Source: Acidimicrobiia bacterium (GTDB lineage: Bacteria; Actinomycetota; Acidimicrobiia; Spongiisociales; SHLN01). Taken from it: a stretch of 8,670 nucleotides of DNA. Position numbers and translations under genes: made by a program. Shown here in pieces: positions 5,880 through 8,670 of this stretch. The stretch spans positions 1 through 8,670 of the forward strand of contig JAUXLW010000045.1 in NCBI GenBank assembly GCA_030623545.1, read 5' to 3'. The notes beneath the pieces are model-generated. The model saw only the letters and a list, made by a program, of their open reading frames with translations, was not told where the DNA came from and searched no databases. Every line of letters starts with the position of its first letter. The stretch's first letter is position 1.

Positions 5880-6277
5880 AACGGCCACAACCGGTCGACG
5901 AGGTCGTACATCGTGTCAACCATAGGGTGTTGGCGGAGCCCGGTAATTGGGACCCACGCGACCGCGGCCGCATCGTCCCCGGCTACAGCCTCGCCGCGGC
6001 CCTCGGCCCAAAAGTCCACGATCATGAAATGCCACTCAGGGGGCCGGCCCGGGCCAATGGAATCTCCCGCCCACGCCACATCTCCCACTTCGACCGTCAA
6101 GCCTGTCTCCTCCCGCGTCTCGCGAGCGACCGCCTCTCGTAAGGTCTCCCCCGGCTCCACCCGTCCGCCGGGCAGTGCCCACAAACCAAGACCCGGTGGA
6201 GCCGACCTCTCCACTAGAAGCAGCCGGTCGTCATCAACCACAACTGCCCCCACGACGATTTCAACGTGGTCAGTCAT
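5876..6277 (-). CDS. Nudix hydrolase
   Basis: Small cytoplasmic pyrophosphatase of 133 residues acting on a nucleoside diphosphate-X compound; the substrate is not predictable. The Nudix box is a full match to GX5EX7REUXEEXGU: G38, E44, R52-E53, E56-E57, G59, L60. It lies in GGRVEPGETL and REETGLTV, with the usual preceding strand (VVGAVVVDDDRLLLVER) and GLWALPGG. The ATG at 6277 lies inside the end of the GNAT gene (8-bp overlap); only a weak AGG precedes it. Short MutT-like length and no extra domains. Its place between a GNAT and an M20 gene does not identify the substrate. In M. tuberculosis a Nudix gene follows pyrG; this one is in a different position and need not be the same gene. Confidence 0.93.
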   Translation of the reverse strand: MTDHVEIVVGAVVVDDDRLLLVERSAPPGLGLWALPGGRVEPGETLREAVARETREETGLTVEVGDVAWAGDSIGPGRPPEWHFMIVDFWAEGRGEAVAGDDAAAVAWVPITGLRQHPMVDTMYDLVDRLWPL

Positions 6278-6752
6278 CCTGGTGGTTCATGATGATGAAC
6301 CGGGCCGAGAACCCCCCGGCCTCGAAGAAGTTCTTGGCCAGCCTATGCCCCGGTAACACGTGGGCGTCAAACAATTTGTGACCCGAACTGCGGAACTCAC
6401 TCATGATGATGTCGCGCATTGCTTCGCCAACTCCCACCTCGCGCGCCGACTCCTCGGTAAATACCAGCTTGATGGTCCCTACCCGCTTACCGTCAGCCTG
6501 GGGCAGTAGCGGAAGCGACTCGGCGAGGATGAAGCCGAAGGGGACGTCGTCGGCCAGACCGACGTAGACCAGTACATCGGGATCGGCCACGGCGTCTGCC
6601 AATGCCTGGTCCACCGGCTCCGGAAGCCCATCAGCCTCGCGCCACAATCCCCGCAGCCCGGCCATCTCCTCTTCCAGGAGGCGGTAGAGCCTCAACAGAG
6701 TTTCAAGGTCATCGGCGGTCGCCGGGCGGGCTGAAATATCGAGGGGCTTCAA
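6270..6752 (-). CDS. GNAT family N-acetyltransferase
   Basis: Acetyl-CoA-dependent acetyltransferase of the GNAT fold, 160 residues. The opening ISARPATADDLETLLRLY is the usual first strand and helix. VYVGLADDVPFGFILAE forms the central strands. The acetyl-CoA pyrophosphate loop is REVGVG at 104-109, after IKLVFTEES. The C-terminal AKNFFEAGGFSARF is the common end of the fold. The acceptor (amine, protein or antibiotic) is unknown. I chose TTG at 6752, which overlaps the glycosyltransferase stop as TTGA and gives MKPLDISARP. An ATG at 6779 is also in frame but would add nine residues inside the previous gene. No clear Shine-Dalgarno precedes either start. Start confidence is moderate; family confidence is high. 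Confidence 0.9.
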   Translation of the reverse strand: MKPLDISARPATADDLETLLRLYRLLEEEMAGLRGLWREADGLPEPVDQALADAVADPDVLVYVGLADDVPFGFILAESLPLLPQADGKRVGTIKLVFTEESAREVGVGEAMRDIIMSEFRSSGHKLFDAHVLPGHRLAKNFFEAGGFSARFIIMNHQDD

Positions 6753-7462
6753 CGACCGAGCCGTTTCTTGACCCCCCATAGCGTGACGAGCCTCATTGCT
6801 TCGAGGGCGATGCGCCAACTCATCTTGGAGTCGCCCCTGAGCCGGTCACGAAACGTTATCGGGATCTCCACCACCGTGGTCCCGGACTCGTGGGCCCGGC
6901 GGGCCATCTCGACCTGAAAGACATAGCCTGAGGCCTCGCACGTAGCGGGCTCCAGCGTTTGCAGTGCCTGGGACTGATAAGCCCGGAATCCACTCGTCAT
7001 GTCCTTGATGGGAGTCCCCAGCATGAAGCGGGCATACCAATTGCCGGCACGAGAGATGAGCCGCCGGGATAGGGCCCACCCCGGCACCGAGCCACCGGGA
7101 ACATATCGACTGCCGATCGCCAGGCCGGCGCCGGCGTTAACCGCCTCGATCAGGTCGGGAAGGGTGTCCGGATCGTGGCTGAAATCGGCATCCATCTCGC
7201 AGATAATCGCAGCCCCATCCACATGAGCTTTGGCAAAACCCTCTGCGTAGGCAGGGCCGAGACCTTCCTTACGAGGTCGGTGAACCACTATTACCCCGGT
7301 GTCGGCCTCAGCCAATCCATTAGCGATGTCGCCGGTGCCGTCTGGTGAATTGTCGTCGACGACTACCACGCCGTAACCGTGGCCCCTTACCGCCTTGACA
7401 ATTAACTCGAGATTCTGTGCCTCGTTGTAGGTAGGTATTACGACCGCTACCTCAGGCGGCAC
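6749..7462 (-). CDS. GT2 glycosyltransferase, polyprenol-phosphate mannose synthase (DPM1/Ppm1) type
   Basis: Transfers a sugar, most likely mannose from GDP-mannose, to a polyprenyl phosphate on the cytoplasmic face of the membrane. The product is the donor for envelope lipoglycans and protein O-mannosylation. It has 237 residues. GT-A motifs in order: VVIPTYNEAQNL (7-18), VVVDDNSPDGT (33-43), DADFSHDP (91-98), GSRYVPGG (117-124), DMTSGFRAY (154-162) and FRDRLRGDSKM (204-214). There is no C-terminal membrane domain, as in single-domain DPM1 and the D2 domain of mycobacterial Ppm1. The GTG at 7462 gives MPPEVAVVIPTYNE and overlaps the upstream stop by 11 bp; a TTG at 7495 is the alternative. 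Mannose specificity is inferred from the motifs. No acyltransferase (Lnt) domain is attached or adjacent. Confidence 0.92.
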   Translation of the reverse strand: MPPEVAVVIPTYNEAQNLELIVKAVRGHGYGVVVVDDNSPDGTGDIANGLAEADTGVIVVHRPRKEGLGPAYAEGFAKAHVDGAAIICEMDADFSHDPDTLPDLIEAVNAGAGLAIGSRYVPGGSVPGWALSRRLISRAGNWYARFMLGTPIKDMTSGFRAYQSQALQTLEPATCEASGYVFQVEMARRAHESGTTVVEIPITFRDRLRGDSKMSWRIALEAMRLVTLWGVKKRLGR

Positions 7463-7853
7463 AGTCTTTGCAGATCTTCTTGCTCTTGTTGGCAAGTTGG
7501 CTGGTGCGCTTCATCAAGAAGCACGAAGTGCAGACAAACTCGTCCGCCGAAATCTCGTCACCCTCATCCTGGAGAGCAAGTTCCGCCTTGCGGAGCGACT
7601 CGACCTCGGCGGCTTCGTCCACCCGCAGCGCCTCTGCGGCTTCGTCCTCGGTGAGCATGTTGAGCTCGGCAGCACCAAGCTCTTCGAGACCGGCTGCCTC
7701 TGGCTCCTCTTCGGCACCGTCGTCAAGATCATCCTCATCAGGCAGGACTGCCTCCTCGGGGGGATCGTTCAGCTCAGGATCAAGCTTTTCGGTGTCGGCC
7801 TGTTCAGCCTGGGAGATCTCTGGTTCGGCAGTCGCCGTAGCTTTCTTCGTCAT
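7452..7853 (-). CDS. DUF4193-like acidic protein with C-terminal zinc ribbon
   Basis: A 133-residue soluble protein, first gene of the overlapping cassette. Residues 1-104 are strongly acidic and low in complexity (PDEDDLDDGAEEEPEAAGLE; LTEDEAAEALRVDEAAEVES), probably partly helical or disordered. The last 30 residues form a compact CxxC-x16-CxxC module: C108 and C111 (FVCTSCFLMKRTSQL), then C128 and C131 (ICKDCAA). That ending matches my memory of actinobacterial DUF4193 proteins, which finish in a similar CSSCFL...CRDCAA. The function of the family is unknown to me; a four-cysteine zinc site is the likely structure. The ATG at 7853 has AGGAAG ten bases upstream, a little far. The frame stays open to 8150, but that would run through the lipid kinase gene. 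A promoter lies directly upstream. Confidence 0.82.
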   Translation of the reverse strand: MTKKATATAEPEISQAEQADTEKLDPELNDPPEEAVLPDEDDLDDGAEEEPEAAGLEELGAAELNMLTEDEAAEALRVDEAAEVESLRKAELALQDEGDEISADEFVCTSCFLMKRTSQLANKSKKICKDCAA

Positions 7854-7882
7854 TCCCGTCAAACTTCCTGAATCGAGCGGGG

Positions 7883-7888
7883 AGTATA
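7883..7888 (-). promoter_or_regulatory. candidate -10 box for the six-gene cassette
   Basis: TATACT on the minus strand (5 of 6 to TATAAT), 29 bases before the ATG at 7853, predicting a short leader of about 20-25 bases. I see no good -35: the hexamer at a 17-bp spacer is ACAAAA. It lies in the only sizeable gap upstream of the cassette, which supports the call. An activator or an alternative sigma factor could compensate for the missing -35. Confidence 0.5.
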
Positions 7889-7895
7889 GACACCG

Positions 7896-7918
7896 ATGGG
7901 GAAGCTTTTGTTCCCCAT
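7896..7918. promoter_or_regulatory. 8-bp perfect inverted repeat over the promoter, candidate operator
   Basis: ATGGGGAA (7896-7903) and TTCCCCAT (7911-7918) are exact inverted repeats separated by seven bases. In the minus-strand direction the repeat ends seven bases before the candidate -10, so it fills the spacer and -35 region. It is not followed by a T-run, which argues against an intrinsic terminator for the upstream lipid kinase gene. A binding site for a dimeric regulator is plausible but unproven. Confidence 0.45.
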
Positions 7919-7944
7919 TGGAGAGGTTTTTCGTCCTGAATATT

Positions 7945-8670
7945 TCATATCTTGAGCGAAAGAGCGCCCGGCAGAATCCGCCCCGACAGGGGTGTTGTGC
8001 CGAGAAGCTCGCCGTCCACCTCGACAGGCCAGGCATCGGCAGTGGTGAGACTCCATTCTGCACCTCGAAAGCGGTGAACTTCTTTATGGCTGAGGTGGAG
8101 CCCCCGCTTGGCCTTAGCCATGAGAAGTGGGGCGGAGCGCTTAGGGGCACTGATCACTTGAATGTCGGCCTCCCCGCTCGTAAGGATGGCTTTGGGAGCG
8201 ATGTTCATCCCGCCGCCGAAGAATTGGCCGTTGGCGAAGATGATGGCGATCGCCGGTCCACTAAAACTCCGGTTCCCCACCTGGAGATCGGCAGCAGTTC
8301 GCTTGAACCTTGGAAGCGTCAGCCAGAAAGCTGCCTCGTAGCGGCGCCTGCCGAGCCTCGGCATGCGCTCGGCAGCAGGGACCGCCGCCGCCCCGATGCC
8401 TGCTTGGGCCACGTTCAGAAAGTATCGAATTCCCCAGTCACCTTCCAGCACCCCCACATCGCAGACATAGGTGGAGTGGCCGGTGAGATGAGACGCCGCG
8501 GCCTCGAGGTTTTGCGGTATACCAAAAACCCGCAGGAAGTCACACCCCGTCCCCGCCGGGAGGATCCCCAGCGTCGGCGGCTCGGCCCACTCATGCCGCA
8601 GCATGGCGTCGACAACCAGGTTCACGGTGCCGTCCCCACCGACCGCCACGAAATGATCCCTTCCGGAAAC
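7945..8670 (-). CDS. diacylglycerol/lipid kinase family protein (5' end outside window)
   Basis: Member of the DAGK/sphingosine-kinase-like group (YegS/DgkB/LCB5), which phosphorylates a lipid alcohol with ATP at the membrane. 241 residues are visible and the frame stays open to the right edge, so the N-terminal part (typically 50-70 residues) is missing. GRDHFVAVGGDGTVN opens the visible part with the nucleotide motif GGDGT. LGILPAGTGCDFLR follows, where the family usually has GTGND; Cys replaces Asn. FLNVAQAGIGA and FANGQFFGGGMNIAP mark the second domain, and the last stretch (VEVDGE) is the usual C-terminal strand. A GTG at 8649 is internal, because upstream codons (SGRDHF) still match the family. 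The gene ends 91 bp before the DUF4193-like gene, in the same direction, and probably belongs to a different transcript. The lipid substrate is unknown. Confidence 0.92.
   Translation of the reverse strand, partial: VSGRDHFVAVGGDGTVNLVVDAMLRHEWAEPPTLGILPAGTGCDFLRVFGIPQNLEAAASHLTGHSTYVCDVGVLEGDWGIRYFLNVAQAGIGAAAVPAAERMPRLGRRRYEAAFWLTLPRFKRTAADLQVGNRSFSGPAIAIIFANGQFFGGGMNIAPKAILTSGEADIQVISAPKRSAPLLMAKAKRGLHLSHKEVHRFRGAEWSLTTADAWPVEVDGELLGTTPLSGRILPGALSLKI

Noticed and set aside
7896..7918. Intrinsic terminator for the lipid kinase gene
   Set aside because: The inverted repeat is not followed by a T-run in the minus-strand direction and instead abuts a -10 box.
7854..8150. Upstream extension of the DUF4193-like frame to 8150
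   Set aside because: It would run through the promoter region and the 3' end of the lipid kinase gene, and the extra residues are not acidic or conserved-looking; the ATG at 7853 fits better.

Overview
The window is G+C-rich (roughly 60% by eye) and almost fully coding. It looks like chromosomal core sequence from an actinomycetote, possibly an uncultured or environmental lineage. Three things point there. One is a DUF4193-type zinc-ribbon protein, a family I know mainly from Actinobacteria. Another is the gene order HAD phosphatase - small ORF - tlyA - nadK - pyrG, which resembles Mycobacterium tuberculosis Rv1692-Rv1699. The third is a polyprenol-phosphate mannosyltransferase-like GT2 gene. 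Finer placement (for example Acidimicrobiia) would be a guess. I see no prophage, transposase, CRISPR array, tRNA or rRNA.

Layout. All genes except one are on the minus strand, so they are transcribed right to left. At the right edge is the 3' part of a diacylglycerol-kinase-family lipid kinase (7945-8670). A 91-bp gap carries a good -10 box and an 8-bp perfect inverted repeat. Next comes a tight six-gene cassette in which every junction overlaps: acidic DUF4193-like protein (7853-7452), GT2/DPM1-like glycosyltransferase (7462-6749), GNAT acetyltransferase (6752-6270), Nudix hydrolase (6277-5876), M20 metallopeptidase (5879-4539) and HAD-IIA phosphatase (4542-3775). The only plus-strand gene, a rhomboid intramembrane protease (2914-3657), converges on it. 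Between the two 3' ends lies a heptanucleotide-repeat hairpin (about 3671-3770). A second minus-strand group starts head-to-head with the rhomboid gene, with only 30 bp between start codons: a 56-residue acidic protein (2883-2713), tlyA rRNA methyltransferase (2716-1895), nadK (1898-1074) and, after a 74-bp gap, pyrG (999-1, running off the left edge).

How the genes fit together. The left group is housekeeping: ribosome methylation, NADP supply and CTP synthesis. The right cassette mixes envelope glycosylation (a mannosyl-carrier synthase) with small-molecule hydrolases and an acetyltransferase. The overlaps strongly suggest translational coupling, but I cannot assign a common pathway.

Most notable points. 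(1) tlyA very probably starts at a rare CTG that overlaps the previous stop as CTGA behind a near-perfect Shine-Dalgarno; with the other junctions this gives all four NTGA overlap types in one window. (2) The heptad-repeat hairpin can form about 30 pairs in plus-strand RNA, using G-U wobbles that do not exist in the complementary transcript. (3) The tlyA-nadK-pyrG neighbourhood lacks the recN and two membrane-protein genes found there in Mycobacterium and is split by the inserted rhomboid gene. I do not see a clearly new biological system; the window is mainly conserved core genes with some unusual expression signals.
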